The notes: generated by a model not told the origin, from the sequence alone. DNA of 64,000 nucleotides from Rotaria socialis (GCA_905331475.1 CAJNYU010000502.1:124001-188000), one strand, 5' to 3'; numbered from the stretch's first letter, positions 39,201 through 52,385 are shown. Numbers and translations are program-made.

Positions 39201-39888
39201 AGAAATTTTATTAAAAGAAGCTAATTGTTTTTACCATTCGCATCTTTCGCCTCGAGATCTTTTGCTTCAATTATTTCTACATTTAAGATTAATATAGGTG
39301 GCTAAGAAGAACAAGAAAACAAGTCAAAATTGAATTATCATATTTATGAAAGAAACACAAACTTTTTCTTCATTTGCTTTATCGAATAAACGATGATGAT
39401 CTTCATTTGATAATTCGAATGCTTCTTGTGCATAAATATAAAGATCATTTTCTCCTTGAATGTATTTTGATGTTGTTGAACCAATTTTATGTTTTATTGT
39501 ATATAATGTTTCAATATAGAGTAATTCATATTCTTTTGATGATATTTTTTTAGGTTTTACAGTAAAAATATTTCTATATTCAGCAGGCAATTTTTCATTT
39601 TGAATGTCTTCCTAGAAAATTACAACGAATACTTAAAAAGAAAAGTTTTTTTTCTTCGTCTAAATACATCTTTTTTTATTTTTTGTCGTCGTCGTTCATG
39701 TTTTTGTGCAACAGCTTCAAAATTTTCCAAAAACGAGTATACAGCTTCATTTTCAAACCTAAATTTATTGAAATAATTATTCTGATAAATCTTTAAGTGA
39801 ATCTAAATTATATTTTTAATTCAATAAATGTCTACCGTTTTGAAAGTGCAGCAGAAAATTTCGATTCTTGTTGAGGTAATGTTGTCAT
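33268..39888 (-). CDS. BAIAP3: BAIAP3-like Munc13-family protein (C2-MUN-C2)
   Basis: 26 exons run from ATG at 39888 (MTTLPQQESKFSAALSK) to TAA at 33268. Selected exons are 39888-39836, 39758-39668, 39611-39363, 39301-39235, 39182-38849, 38786-38567, 38503-38300, 38116-37770, 36492-36266, 36213-36062, 35999-35635, 33806-33690, 33630-33425 and 33365-33268. All phases agree, giving about 1,209 aa, close to vertebrate BAIAP3. The first C2 domain has IIEAKDLEAKDANGFSDPYC and FHLDIWDHDDE. The linker KGLNRYFKQIAQSARTN and the MUN-domain segments RELFPAANKASMERLEQLL and FWRRLAWPDM follow BAIAP3 more closely than Munc13-4. The second C2 has NGLSDPYVEIQL and FIVMDHDLMWSNDFEGEAFL. The family primes or recycles dense-core vesicles through SNARE interactions. 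No C1 domain is present, as expected for this subfamily. The largest intron (34504-35634) holds nothing recognisable. Confidence 0.93.
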
Positions 39889-42800
39889 TACGAAGTTATT
39901 TTTTTACACTTGTGCTTTTGCTAATAGAGCACATAACAAAACAAGGGATATATATATATATCTAGAAAAAGTTTTCTTCTCTGTTTTTTTCCATTATATG
40001 CCATTCTTTCCCATTTCTAAGTACTAGAATTTATTCTCATATAATTGCTGTTGAAGGGAGGGAGAAAAAGAGAACTACCGAGACAGCATATATATATATA
40101 TATGAAAGTGAGAACTCTTCTACGACTGAAGAGCATCCAATACAGAAAAAAAAGAACATGGAGTGTAAATAAGGATCATGATCCTTCTATTATAGATCAT
40201 ATATTTGATAGGAAATATGTCGTGATTCCAAGGAAAATTATGGAACAAGAAAGTTCAAAAATAGTTTCAAGCATGTCGTTTTTCATTATTTTACGATCGA
40301 ACTCCATGATGAAAATGTTTAGTAATAACTATGAATGATAATTAATATAGAACTTTTGATTTCTTTTTCCTATAATTTGTTTTTAGTTAAAAGCAATATC
40401 ATCGATGCTTCATATAATGCTTAGTAAGAAGGATTTCATAAAGCTTTGAAGTATGTGTGTGCTTTAGTAATGCCTTCAAGCCATTATATAGATATATGCA
40501 CATATTCATGAATATTTAGAAAAGAAATTATTTTTAGGACAGCCATTCTTAATTCCTAAGAAGAAAGAAAGAATTTGCAAAATAACGTTTCAATGAAGAT
40601 GAATCAAGATTAACTAATAAACTTTCCTTCGTTTTTTCTTGTAGCCTAAAAAGAGAACTGTACTTTGCTCGATTTATTTTCTACTATAGAATCATATAAA
40701 TCAGCATTCAACTGCGTTTATAGTCCTTTTTGTTCCGTTAAAAGGAAACCGATGTGTCTTTCTATAGCTATCTATTGTTCGTTCTATTTGCATAAAGCTC
40801 TTCAAAAATGGCAATTACATTAGATTAAAAGCTGTTTACAATATTATTTCAATAGCTATTATTTCCACCATAAATCTATTATCTTCGAGCGTTTTTTAAC
40901 AATAATGCGGCTTAATACCTTTTTATATCAACTAGGGAAAAACAATCACTGATTATTTCTGTAGATATCATGATCAATCAATGGTGTTTGACATTGTTGT
41001 TGATTTTCCCTAAACAGCTTTGATACGACTTGTTGTTCTTATTATTAGGTGTTTTTACTACTGATTCATTTTAGTATTTGTGTGTACATCTAATAATGAT
41101 AATAATAGATCTATTCATGATTCGTCAGCAACAATTTCTGCATCGATGTTCATCTGATAAGTACAAAAGGAGCGTACTGATACTAACCCAGAAAGAAAAA
41201 AGATCAATACAGATTTGAAAATGTGGTTTTTTTCTTCATATTTTTAATGGTTATCATTATCAAAAAAATGTATTCGACTTTATTCCTTTTACTTCAATAT
41301 CACATGTTGCATGATAAACAAATTGATAGACAAAATGTAAAATCATGTAATCGACTAGAACGCAACGAATGGCTTACACATTGTATGTTTAAAAAGAAAA
41401 CAATAATGAAATTTTAGATTGATTTGCCAAAAAAGAAGATTCCTTATTACAATAATGCATAAATAAATAATTTCTTGATTTGATATCATCAAAATTGAAA
41501 GAAAAAGAAAAAGAATGCGAAACCTTTTTTTTTAGATATCCGCATATAGATAACTTACTTTTTTTTAACATAATTCTATTATTTTATAATTTAATGAATT
41601 ATATTCATCATTTTCAACAGAGAAAATAGTAAAAATATTATAAGAACTTGCGTATCAAATATAATCAATGCCAGAGAAATTCTAACGGCAAAATTAATCG
41701 CAAAGGCGTGTTCATCTGTTTTCAGTGCTTGAACTGCTGCACTCAAGTAATTTTAGTCTAATTCTCAGGATAGCAAATATACAATTACATTTGCATTACT
41801 TGTAAAATAAATATTTTTCCTAGACAAGTTTTGTCATTTATTATCAGTTTGAGACTCATTTGTATTTATCTACTAGAGTAAATATTGATGGTCAAACATT
41901 TCATGATATTTGTGTCTTTCTGAATTAAATGTTAAATTTAGAAGATTGTTTATTGTTAATTTCTGTACGATACACTATAAATTGTCAAATGCTACGTAGA
42001 AAAAGAAAAGCGATAAAAGCGATGAGTATATTGAGACATTTAATATCAAACAGATAATATTTTCATGCATATATCTGATGATTCATTGGTGTTAATGGAA
42101 AATAGCGAAAAAAAGAAAAGAAAAGAAAATATCCACATATGGAAGTTTTCTTTGTCTTTCTTTCGCTATTTTCCTTTTCTCTCTTTTCCACTAAGTTCGA
42201 TTCATTTTACTGTTAAAGAGGTCCAACACAAGATTCCATTTTTTGAACTTTCTCTTTTCCAGTTTCATTTATTTTATTGAATAGAATTTCACTAGATTTT
42301 GATACAATTCTTTTTGAGACTAGCTACCTCTCTGATATAATTGAATTTTTCTATAGCATTAATTATAGGTGGTTCACTCTGATTTCTTTCTGAGTTATTA
42401 GTTTTTTTTTAAAGTATCAAGTAGAATTTTAGTATTGGGAATTCTTCAATGATGAGTTCATATTCGAAAAAGAATCATAAGATAGAATACAACTTTACTA
42501 TAAGTATTTCTTTCATTATGAATTATACACTAGATTTCTTAAGTGAGATGTTTATCAAATACTATTCAAACTCAATGAAAACTGAAATTTCACAACGACG
42601 TTCGATGTAAGAGTACCCACAAAAAGTTTTCGGGTATATATCATTGTTTCACTCGAATGTTTCCTGTTTCTGAATGTGTTCAAATTTAGTTGACCCGTGA
42701 CTGTGTTCATTTTCTCTCGTATTCTTGGTCGATAGAATCTAACTCTAATGCAAAAAAAATCAGAATTATATGTGTACAAGAATAAATAAATAATTGGATT

Positions 42801-44019
42801 GATCGAAACATCTCTTCATGTATTTCGTCGAAATTCATAAGATATGAAACGAATAGAGATTCAAATTGCTTCTATTCTACTTCCACGTAACGATAAAATA
42901 CAATTAGATTAAAATTGCAAACACAGAGAAGCAATTTAACTACGACTTCTTAGTGAACATCAATTTACGCAGACCTCATAGATACTTTTTTTTGATAATT
43001 TCTGCGAGACAAAGTAGAATTTAATCAACTTCTTAATAGAAAGTCTTTAACGAATAATTCGAAATTAATTATTCAAAATCATTACATGTGTTAGGTTTTG
43101 AAAAAGTAAAACACGACAAAAAAATATAAATACACGTTTGTTTTTGATTAAAGAGATAATGACATTTTTTACATATTTATTTTATGTCACCTACCCAAAA
43201 AAAATGTAGCAATCAATCATATTCAATCTATTGCAATTATGCAGTTCAATAAACTGAAGATAAATACTCTAATCAAGAAACAGCCGTATATATACGTATA
43301 TACACCATGTTAAACGACTTTGGAAACATATTATGAACGTTTACGCTGAGAAAAACGATTATTTTCTCATCATAAGAAACGGACGCATTTCCGATGTAGC
43401 CTGACAGCTATTCATCTTAATAATGATGAAGTATTTCTTCATGTCGCATCAATAACTGAAACGCCCACATAGACCTCGATACCGTAATTATACGTTTTCC
43501 TTTAATTTACCATCACGTATGATCATCTGAATGAGATTGCAGATGCATGTAAAATATTCATTGTTACTTGTCTATCTTAACATTAATTGTGTTACACAAA
43601 TAGAAATTATTTTTAGAAAATACTCAGCACAAATGATGTTCATTTTTATCAATGTCAACATGAAGGAACAAAACGTAAAAAATCCAATTAGGTCTTTTTC
43701 ATAAACACAATAATGATAGTTGAACACACATCAACTAGAATAAAATAAATTCTTCCAGCGAACAGTAACTGAATTCTAATTTTTTTTTCTTATTCAAGTG
43801 AAACCCTCTCAATTCAAGTTTTTTTTCAATTCATTGAATATTAGTTGCATACATAGCTGCTCACAATTAATTATTAATTATTGTTTTTGTGTGTTGGTAG
43901 ACTATGGATAGATGTAAATGCAAAATAAAGATGTCTATGACGATTATTTAGAGTGATGACTTAGCATGCAATATCTAAATTCTCTTACTTTTATAATAAT
44001 AATAATAAACGTTACTTAC
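39889..44019. other. About 4.1 kb without a supported exon (intron or 5' flank of BAIAP3-like gene)
   Basis: AT-rich with many short homopolymer runs. If the alternative first exon at 44020-44072 is real, this stretch is its first intron in the longer transcript. A 97-codon plus-strand frame at 40045 overlaps a TA tract and has no domain. Confidence 0.5.
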
Positions 44020-44072
44020 TTAGAAACTACAGCATCAGACCATCGCCGACCACGCATATGAATTCTTTCCAT
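44020..44072 (-). CDS. BAIAP3: Probable alternative first coding exon of the BAIAP3-like gene
   Basis: ATG at 44072 starts MERIHMRGRRWSDAVVS. The exon ends in phase 2 at a strong GTAAGT donor (44019 side). It is 53 nt, the same length and phase as the exon at 39836-39888. Joined to the exon at 39758 it would read WSDAVVSK-FENEAV, against FSAALSKR-FENEAV for the nearer start. The similar (W/F)S..A pattern and identical phase suggest a second promoter with its own start codon. It could still be an exon of an unseen gene or a chance match. Confidence 0.5.
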
Positions 44073-45388
44073 TTGTGCAGACTCAAATAAATGAGACTGA
44101 TGAATTTCAATGTAGTTTAAAGATTGAATAATGGATTGACTGCTTGATGTCTGTGCCTTGTCCTACCGTTTGTTCTTTATTTAAATGCGTTTTGCTTGTC
44201 ATTGTCGCTTCTTTCTACAGTTAGACGTTCTTTCCTCACATTATTTTTTGTTGCTCGTTTTTCAGAATCTTTATCTTTCTTGAGTAGCGCTACTTCGTCA
44301 TTCTCATTTACAAGAATAGCATAGACACAGGCATACTAACAAATGACAGCAAGCAGAAAAAAACAAAAAAAAATCAATAACAAATAATGGAAAATTTTCC
44401 GCTGTTGTTAGCGTTCAAGATAACATACATAAAACAAAGACAGTAGGCGGAAAATGTTACTTTGCGATAAATTATTCAACAATATTGTTTTTCTTAGAAA
44501 ATCACATTCGCTTATCTATCTGTCTATCAATATATTTATGCATAGTTATATATATATATATATATGTATGTGCGTGTGTGTATTAGTGAATGTTTTCTAT
44601 TTCGGACATTTTAATGATGATCATTAAAAGAACGAGCAATGTTCTATCATCATTCCATATTCTTCATTCTGAAAATACAATGTCTCGATGATAATGATGA
44701 ATAGGTTTTGCGAAGAATTTCAAAAATTTGATTATAACTCGTCGTGTATGACATTTCCTTTCGATCGAATAGTGAATATAAACAAAACAAGATTGTCTTG
44801 TTCTTACATCAATTTGTGACAAACAGATTTATGATGACTTCAGCTTCTCAGCACGCTTAAAGTTTTCCCGGAAACAGCTAATTATCAAGTATTTGTTAGG
44901 AGATTATATTTCATTGATGAAAAAACAAAAGCAATGAGGATATCTTTTATAAGTAAAGAAAATAATGTTTCTTTCTGCGTTGAAAACAATCACGGCAAAA
45001 GCTTCTTAAACATTAGTGAAAGACAACAAATCGTAATGTAACTCAGTGAAAGTACGAAAAAAAGGAGAAGAGAAAGAAAAAGGTTACCAAGGAAAGTGAC
45101 TTCGAAGCATAATTATTTAAATATAAACTAATTAAGTTACTCAATCTGTATTATTAGATAAGTTTTTCGTGATATTCTTTTTTCTATTAAAAAAACTAAG
45201 TCAAGCATAGAATTTTTTTCATTTTAATTAAGTAAATGAGCTTAATCTTTCTGAGTGAACTATGCATGTTGATTTTGATTTAGAGATTAGTTGAACACGC
45301 TATATGGCATGTTGTGACATGATTTTCAGCAGAGTATTACACTTTAAAACGAATATTTTAAAAAGATGTTCGACATTAAAATTAAAAT
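44073..45388. other. Intergenic, no gene recognised
   Basis: AT-rich, with a TA/TG microsatellite at about 44535-44582. No coding structure. Confidence 0.5.
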
Positions 45389-46305
45389 GGAGGGTGATCG
45401 TTTTGTGGAGAAATTGGCCCCCTCGAAAAATATGATTACACCTGTCTAAAACTCGTATAAACAATGTTTCTAGTACATTTATTCCTTAAACTCTTGTATT
45501 TACAGTGATTAAGTCGGTAGAATGAGCCGATGAATGTTGCATGCACATTGAGTCTAACCGTTAATGGTAATCAGGCTTTTCATCAAACAAAGGGTTTACT
45601 GAGCGAGCTGATATTAGCATGGTTTGATAGAGCTTTTCAAGCGGTGCACGTTGGCATATGCAGACACAAGAAAAATGTCGATTGATGAGAATTCACATAG
45701 ATCGCATCTCTATCATGTATGTAAAAAATGAGCTGCTATTTGAGTTACTCACTGGAAAAATATCCATGCCAACGGCCTGTCACTCTGGTTTCAGCATGGT
45801 TCGATAGCACTTTTCAAGCGCTACAAAATGTTACAAAACATATTAAAAGAAAAACACTGACCACCAAAAATTTCTCGACAGATATCAACGTACGTACACG
45901 CGTTAATGCTGTTTTTCACTGGTAGTTTTCAGATTTCGTTCGAAAAATCTACTAACTGAGCGAAACTAATACGATATTCAAAATCAGCGTTCAAAACCGA
46001 GTGGATACGTAGGCACTTNGATTCCACCTGTCTAAAACTCGTATAAACAATGTTTCTAGTACATTTATTCCTTAAACCCTTGTATTTACAGCGACTAAGC
46101 CGGTAGAATGAGTCCACGAATGTTGCATGTACATTGAGTCTAATCGTTAATAGCAATCAGGCTTTTCATTAAACAAAAGGTTTACTGAGCGAGCTGATAT
46201 TAGCATGGTTTAAGGAATAAATGTACTAGAAACATTATTTATACGTGTTTTAGACAGGTGGAATCATATTTTTCGAGGGGGCCAATTTCTCCACAAAACG
46301 ACCAC
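45389..46305. mobile_element. Composite non-autonomous DNA element, about 0.9 kb
   Basis: About 100-bp inverted ends: the left (45389-45494) starts GGAGGGTGATCGTTTTGTGG and the right (46208-46305) is its complement, ending ACCACCCTCC. Inside, 45440-45625 is repeated directly at 46022-46210 at about 90% by eye, and a shorter repeat (AGCATGGTT.GATAG..CTTTTCAAGCG) occurs at 45618 and 45796. An ambiguous base at 46019 marks the join of the second repeat. I found no target duplication. Open frames inside are not conserved genes. Confidence 0.75.
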
Positions 46306-46843
46306 CCTCCTTCGTTTTCACTACGTGATCTCATATTACGAGCAGAATTTTTCAGAGACAATATTGAACTCAAATATATTGGTGTTCAATTGTATATTAG
46401 ACATTTATCTTTCTCGTCAACTTATTTCCTACAGGAATAAATGCATATAAGACTAATTATTTCAAGGAAATAGGAATAACATATGAAGTCATGTCAGAAC
46501 GACATTTTGTTTTGTTGTATGATCTAATTAGTAAACTTTGCAAATTAACGAGTGTGTAAGTAGATTTTTCTCATAAATCATAAAAATAAAAACATCTAAA
46601 TCAAATTAAAGAAAAATATTTATTGTTCTAGGAAAACAAAATGTTAAATAAAGTAAATAAAGTTCAATTTTAATTGTTCTCGATTGCATAGCTGATGCGT
46701 TCGATATTGTGTATTTACTTGATATATTGTTAATGAAATCAAACTAATAAGAGGTATATGAAATCAAACGAAAGCATTTATTTTTATTCATTTATTTATA
46801 TTGATCTTTAAGATAGAACGGAAAAAAAAATCAACTGTGACAT
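46306..46843. other. Intergenic 3' flank of the GH16 gene
   Basis: AT-rich, with no feature recognised. Confidence 0.5.
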
Positions 46844-47968
46844 TTAACGCCATTGATAATAGTAAACCCAATCGATTTCCATTCGACGAGGAAATATATT
46901 TTCATCAATTCCTTGTGAACCACCCCTAATAACAGAAAAAAAGATATTAATGTTGTTTAGGCCTGTCTACAAAAAACCAGAAGTCTTCTTACCATGAACC
47001 ACCAACAGCAATGTTAAGAAGAACAAAAAATGGCTTATCAAATGGCCTAAAATAGATCAACAAAAAAAAGAATTCAATTTCCATTTCAAAACCAATCTAC
47101 CAGGTTGTCCAATCGCCATGTTTATTCCAAACAAAAATTCTCGTTTGAAATGGATTAGCTTCACTACCAACAAACATTTCAATTGTATTGGCATTCCAAT
47201 CAAGTGTATAGATTTTAAAAGTTGTCGTGGCATCACCCACAATAACAGAATTACTTGGATGATTATTTAACATATGATTATTAGCTTTTGTATGAACTGT
47301 CGAATGAATACGTAATGGATCATAACCTACTTGTTCCATTAAATCGATTTCACCATTGTCTGGCCAATAGGTACTACCATAAACTTGTCTTTCAGGTAAC
47401 TAATTTGATTATTATGAAAAGAATTTTTTTTTTGATATAGTTTATTGAAATTTACCATCCAAAGTGCTGGCCATATACCACGACCAACGGGAAGTAAAGC
47501 ACGAATTTGTAAGCGACCATATGTCCATTTTACTTTACTCTTCAAACGAGCTGAAGTAAACCGACTACCACCATAATCTTCCTAATAAAAGTCGAATTAT
47601 AAACTAATAAAGTAATCTGAATTCAATGAATTCTGTATCCTACTTTGCGTGCTTCAATGATCAAACGACCATTTGCACTACCTGGAAAGCGCTCACAACG
47701 AGCATTTTCTATTCGATTTTGTGTATAATATTGGTTTTCATTATTTCCTATACTTAAAAAGAAATAAAAGATAAATAAAAAGAAATAACGAACCCCAGCC
47801 ATGACCACCAACGTCAAATTCCCATTTGTTGAGATCAATGCCACCATCCCAATCGAAATTATCTTCCCATACACGAACCCAATCAGCATCACTAAATTGT
47901 ATAATACACCATAGATATATCAAGGCTAAATAGACTTTCATAATTGTATTCAGTACTTTAATTTTCAA
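46844..47968 (-). CDS. Secreted GH16 beta-1,3-glucanase / beta-glucan-binding-protein family
   Basis: Six exons: 47968-47794, 47747-47644, 47581-47456, 47399-47101, 47046-46993, 46925-46844 (TAA). They total 840 nt (279 aa) with consistent phases. A signal peptide is evident in KVYLALIYLWCIIQFSDA; the second Met (47941) gives the more usual signal-peptide length and may be the real start. The GH16 core follows: WEDNFDWDGGIDLNKWEF, YYTQNRIENARCE, RLQIRALLPVGRGIWPALWM, then GEIDLMEQVG, which holds the two catalytic glutamates of the E-I-D-x-x-E motif, and finally PFFVLLNIAVGGSWGG and MEIDWVYYYQ. Because the catalytic motif is intact, an active endo-1,3-beta-glucanase (laminarinase) is more likely than a catalytically dead recognition protein. 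Digestion of algal or fungal glucan is a plausible role. Confidence 0.93.
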
Positions 47969-50404
47969 TATTTTTCGAATTAATACGTCTTTTATAGGTC
48001 GATTGAGAGAGAAAAAACAGGGATATAACGACAGATGAGAAAAATAGGCAAGCTAATACTAAATGGTGTACCTCATCGTGCAAATAGAATATAGATTTGT
48101 CAATCAGATTCGCTGTGAATATAAAAGTAATTAAAATATTTTCTTATTTCAATTTTTTGAAATTGATATCATCATATAAATAGAACATACATACATATAT
48201 ATATATATATAATGAAATATGAAGCGCCTGAAATCATCTTTAACACATGAAAAACCAACTAATTCGTAAAGAAAATACAAAAATAAGATTATATTTATAA
48301 TACTCATATTTTTAAGGAAGACGGTCGCTTCTACTATTATTAGTGTTGTACACTAAACAAACAAATTGCATCTAGAAATATCTAATTATTTTGCTTTATT
48401 CTTAAAATAAGGTCACTAAACTTAAATAGTTAATGCCGAATAATTAAAAATCCTCTGTTGCATTTTTCTTCTTGTTCAAGAATAAAATATTTTCTTCATG
48501 TGCCAAATTTTCACAATTAATCATAGAGTCGTAAATCTATCTATTTGAAAATAATCTTTGTTCTAATCAAGAACAGGTGGTTATGATTACATTTATTTTG
48601 ACGCTTTGACATAGCCTTTGAGTCGCCATTTCATGCCATCAAATAATAATAGCTACGCATAAATACTGTTATGAAATAATATAAAAAAGATGTTAACTCT
48701 ATTTTTGCACGAAGATTTAGTTTTATACTAATCATGACAAGTTTTAATAGTTACAAATAGAATATTAATCTTTAAAAAAAATGAATCTAAGGATAAATTT
48801 TGTGCTAATTTGATGCTCTTGTTGGAAGAAGAAAAAATCTTCCGTACCCATTGGTAATATTTAAGGAAATCGAAAAATTTTGATAGACTTGAATACAAGA
48901 ATAAAACGAAAAAAGATGCTATTTATTTGAACTGTTAATGGCTGACGTAAAATAAAAATTAGGCTATGTTTTTAATTCACAATATGAAACAAACTACTAT
49001 CACCTTTATCTCTTTGATGATGTGTAAAAATAAATGATTTATGAAAAAAATCTTTCAACGATTCAAATGTTTCTTAAGAAGACCTTGTGCTTTGTCATGA
49101 TATTATTTTATTAAAGTTATTTCAATTCTTTATCAATTGTAGATACTATTCATTTTTTTAATAAAATGTATTTTCTGTCTAATTACCTGTTGTAGGTCTA
49201 ATTCTAAGATATACGTTGTGAACTCAAGGTCAAACGATGTTCGAAAACATCACAATTCTCGAGCCTTCAAGCAATGCAGACTAATTGACAAGAACTGAAA
49301 AGTTGCTAGTCTAATCCCTAGAGAATAAAAATACTATCGAACTACTTAAATAATCAACGAGGGATTTAAGAGCACATTTTTCAATTTCTCAATAACTACC
49401 TACCGTTAACTCATCTCGATGATGAAATAAGTTATTTATTTCGTGTTAAAATGAATGAGTACAGAGCACGTATGAAAATGATCTTGTATTGCCTTCGTAT
49501 TTCACAAGAGTTGTATGATGGACTTCGTCCTTTGTGGATCTCTCATAGTTAATGAGAACGAAACAACATAAATAAAATTTTGTGCAAGTACCGTAAGTAG
49601 TGAAAGGAGATGTTAATAATATTTAGATTTTATATATCGTAGCAGGGAAGTATCCATTATTACAGAATTCATGGTGGATAAGACAGTTGTTAGAATATCT
49701 GTTGCAACCTATGCTAAGCATATAGATACTGGTGAAGAGAAACGAGTACAACAAATCTCAGTCCTCATTTTTCAATAATTTTTTTATATTCTTTTTGATA
49801 AAAATATTCTTTTTCATATTTGTTTTCTTTTAAAAAAGGTCGTGAACAATATTTTTGTAAATGCTGATATGTCGTATTAAATTATACTTACTGAAACCGA
49901 TACGATTCATATTTCACACATCAAAAGAAAGAAAAAGCTAAAAAAGAAAAGAAACTAACACTTTTCCTCTATTTATTACTTCATATTTAAGATCGCAACT
50001 AGTCACAGCGTCATTTAATGATAAAATGTTAGTATGATTTTTACTAAATGATACTCACAATAAGGATGTAGTTACTAAGAGAATTTATTTATTTCAATAG
50101 AATGTCTATCTCAAAAATATAAAGCTGACGAACAGATGTTAATTTTCACATGCATTATTAACATTATGGCTATTATTTGGAAGCCATTTGCGACAATCTC
50201 ATGTTAATTTCTATCTTGAACAAAAAAAAACAGAAATAACTTTGGATTTAACACAAAGCATATTGTAAAATCCAAGATCAGTCTCGTATAAAAATCGTTT
50301 TCATTTTTATTGCACGTATAATGTATAGTATTTATTTTGACTTGAATGTTAGATCAATAGGATAAATCATATTCAAAAATAAAATTAATACTCTTTCTTT
50401 GAAC
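47969..50404. other. Intergenic, about 2.4 kb
   Basis: AT-rich, with a TA tract at about 48195. No exon, RNA gene or bounded repeat could be supported. Confidence 0.5.
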
Positions 50405-52385
50405 TCTAAAAGATATATTGATAGCGATGTTGTCGTTTGCGTGGATTAGCTTTGTGTTGCATCGTCATGTGATGATGACCGCCCAGTAAAGGTTCACCAG
50501 GTGCTGGACCATTTGGCGGTGGTGGAACACGGAATGCAGTTTCAGGAATTTTATCCACATTCAAATCCTAAATAATAAATAAAGAAAAGCAAAGTCCTTT
50601 AAATAGATATAGAAGAGATGAACATACACGATCGTGTCCAAAATAATATCTTGGAGGTCCAGAACTTGAACAAACATCATTTTGTAATAATTGATCACCA
50701 TCAACCCAATACATCATGTAAAAATTACACATTTCATCATTTCCAGTCGAACTAAATGATCAACATTAATTTATTGATAAAATATAAAATTATTCATACC
50801 CAATTCTCACAATATGTGATTGTAAATTATACATGGTACAAGCTGCAGCAACATAGTCACCTTGTTTAATTGTGACATCATTTTGAGTTGGATAAAACAT
50901 TTGCGGTAATTGAGGTGAACGTCGGCCGATTTCTGTCCATTCTTGGTCATCACCTTCACCACGTACTCGATATCCAGAATTTACGAGACCTTTATTGAAA
51001 ATAAATAATACCTTTTTCTTAGAAACACAAAAAAAACAATCTTACCAAGTTTATGAGCATGAGTACGAAAAGCAAATGGATGCATTTCAATGTCTTGATC
51101 AATTCGACAGGCAGCTTCGAAAACTTCTACAAAATAAAAGAATATGTCTTAGTCAAATATAAACATAAAGCATGTCAAACATAAACAGTGCAAGATACAT
51201 GAAAGGAGGGATGTGAACTGACCTTCGGTATTCGATTGAATATAACCACCGGTCAAAAGAAGGAAAACACCAGCGCGTTTAGGTGTACTACATGTAAACA
51301 CAACGAATATATGCAAATAATACGAAGCACACACAAAAGCATAGAATGAAAATTGAAACTACAAAACTAGTAGGAAAAATCAATCACCAAATGAATAAGG
51401 TGGCATTTGACCACCAGTTGCTAACAACATTACACCAGCAGTCTTTGGGAATCTTTATAAAAATGTAAATCAAATGAAACGGTAAACGTAAGAGAAGCTT
51501 TTAAAATCCCTAAACTTGTTTCGTAAATAAGCAGAAATAATTCCATATGACTCATTGTTTACTAGACGAAATCCATTTACTTACGGTGTAGAGGACTTGG
51601 TAAGAATTAAACCCGAGCGATCGGTTTCACCAGCTAAAATCATGTATTATATTTATTCAAATAGACATTACTGAATAAATTACCTTTAAATTTGTCTAGA
51701 TTGGCATAATGAACTTGTAATACAAGATATTTTATTGGCGTTGAACCACCAAGTTTAAAAGCAACATCTAAGATGAATTTCATGCATTTCAAAGTTATAC
51801 TTTCAATATTAGAAATTTTACCTTGCGGCAATTCAGTTTTCTCTGCATCTAAAGCCCACGCATAAATAATAGATGAACCTGAGGCGCAAGTTGGTGCACT
51901 TTTGTAATTTTGTGCAGAACTGTCATCTGCAAAAGACATTTCACCACAATTCCTACAAAATAAAAATAATATTCTGATTAAGTCTATTTATTTGAATATC
52001 TTACCAAATCTTTTCTTGACTGCCTGGTTCTGTGCATCCAAAAAGTAAAATATGATGAGCATCGTTTGATGTTGCCGATGGATTGAAAGAGGCTAAAAAA
52101 TTGAAAAATTTTACTTCAAGAAAATAAAAGTTAATCATTTTTTAATACTAACTTATATAAGTTGCTTTATCTTGATCCATGGCATATGCTGTGCATAGAT
52201 AATCGTCGACCTAATAGAATGATATGATAGTACATTTATTTTTATTTTTGTTCAATATTACTAACATGAGTAGCAACAACATCAGGCATAAGAATGTCTA
52301 ATGTATTTGATGATTTCTCTGCTGATATGAGCAGAAATATCGAGTAAAAACTTAAAACACAGGATAGTAGACTATGAGTCTTCAT
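50405..52385 (-). CDS. PHM: Peptidylglycine alpha-hydroxylating monooxygenase (PHM)
   Basis: Exons: 52385-52266, 52210-52153, 52092-52005, 51952-51822, 51767-51684, 51633-51585, then one of 51452-51388 or 51287-51223, then 51126-51046, 50989-50800, 50751-50628, 50567-50405. Using one of the alternatives gives 1,152 nt (383 aa) with all phases correct. A signal peptide spans about residues 5-23. Copper-site motifs are present: AHHILLFGC (CuH), LQVHYAN, THAHKLGLV (the H-x-H of CuM) and NDEMCNFYMMYW (the Met ligand). CTEPGSQEKIWNCGEM is also typical. The enzyme hydroxylates C-terminal glycine of neuropeptide precursors in secretory granules, the first step of amidation. No lyase (PAL) domain follows, so lyase would be a separate gene, as in several invertebrates. 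The tail is basic (KANPRKRQHRYQ). Confidence 0.94.
51223..51287 (-). CDS. PHM: PHM alternative exon A (65 nt)
   Basis: Encodes TPKRAGVFLLLTGGYIQSNTE in phase 2 to phase 1, with acceptor CATGTAG and donor GTCAGT. It is homologous to, and the same length as, exon B at 51388-51452. Inclusion of both exons, or of neither, shifts the frame and hits a stop, so the two are mutually exclusive. Confidence 0.8.
51388..51452 (-). CDS. PHM: PHM alternative exon B (65 nt)
   Basis: Encodes FPKTAGVMLLATGGQMPPYSF in the same phase as exon A, with acceptor TATAAAG and donor GTGATT. The QMPPYSFE ending is nearer to the (I/M)PPG segment of other PHM enzymes, so this may be the ancestral version. Confidence 0.8.

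Noticed and set aside
45728..46440. Short open frames within and beside the composite element
   Set aside because: They overlap the repeated and inverted ends of a non-autonomous element and have no transposase motif.
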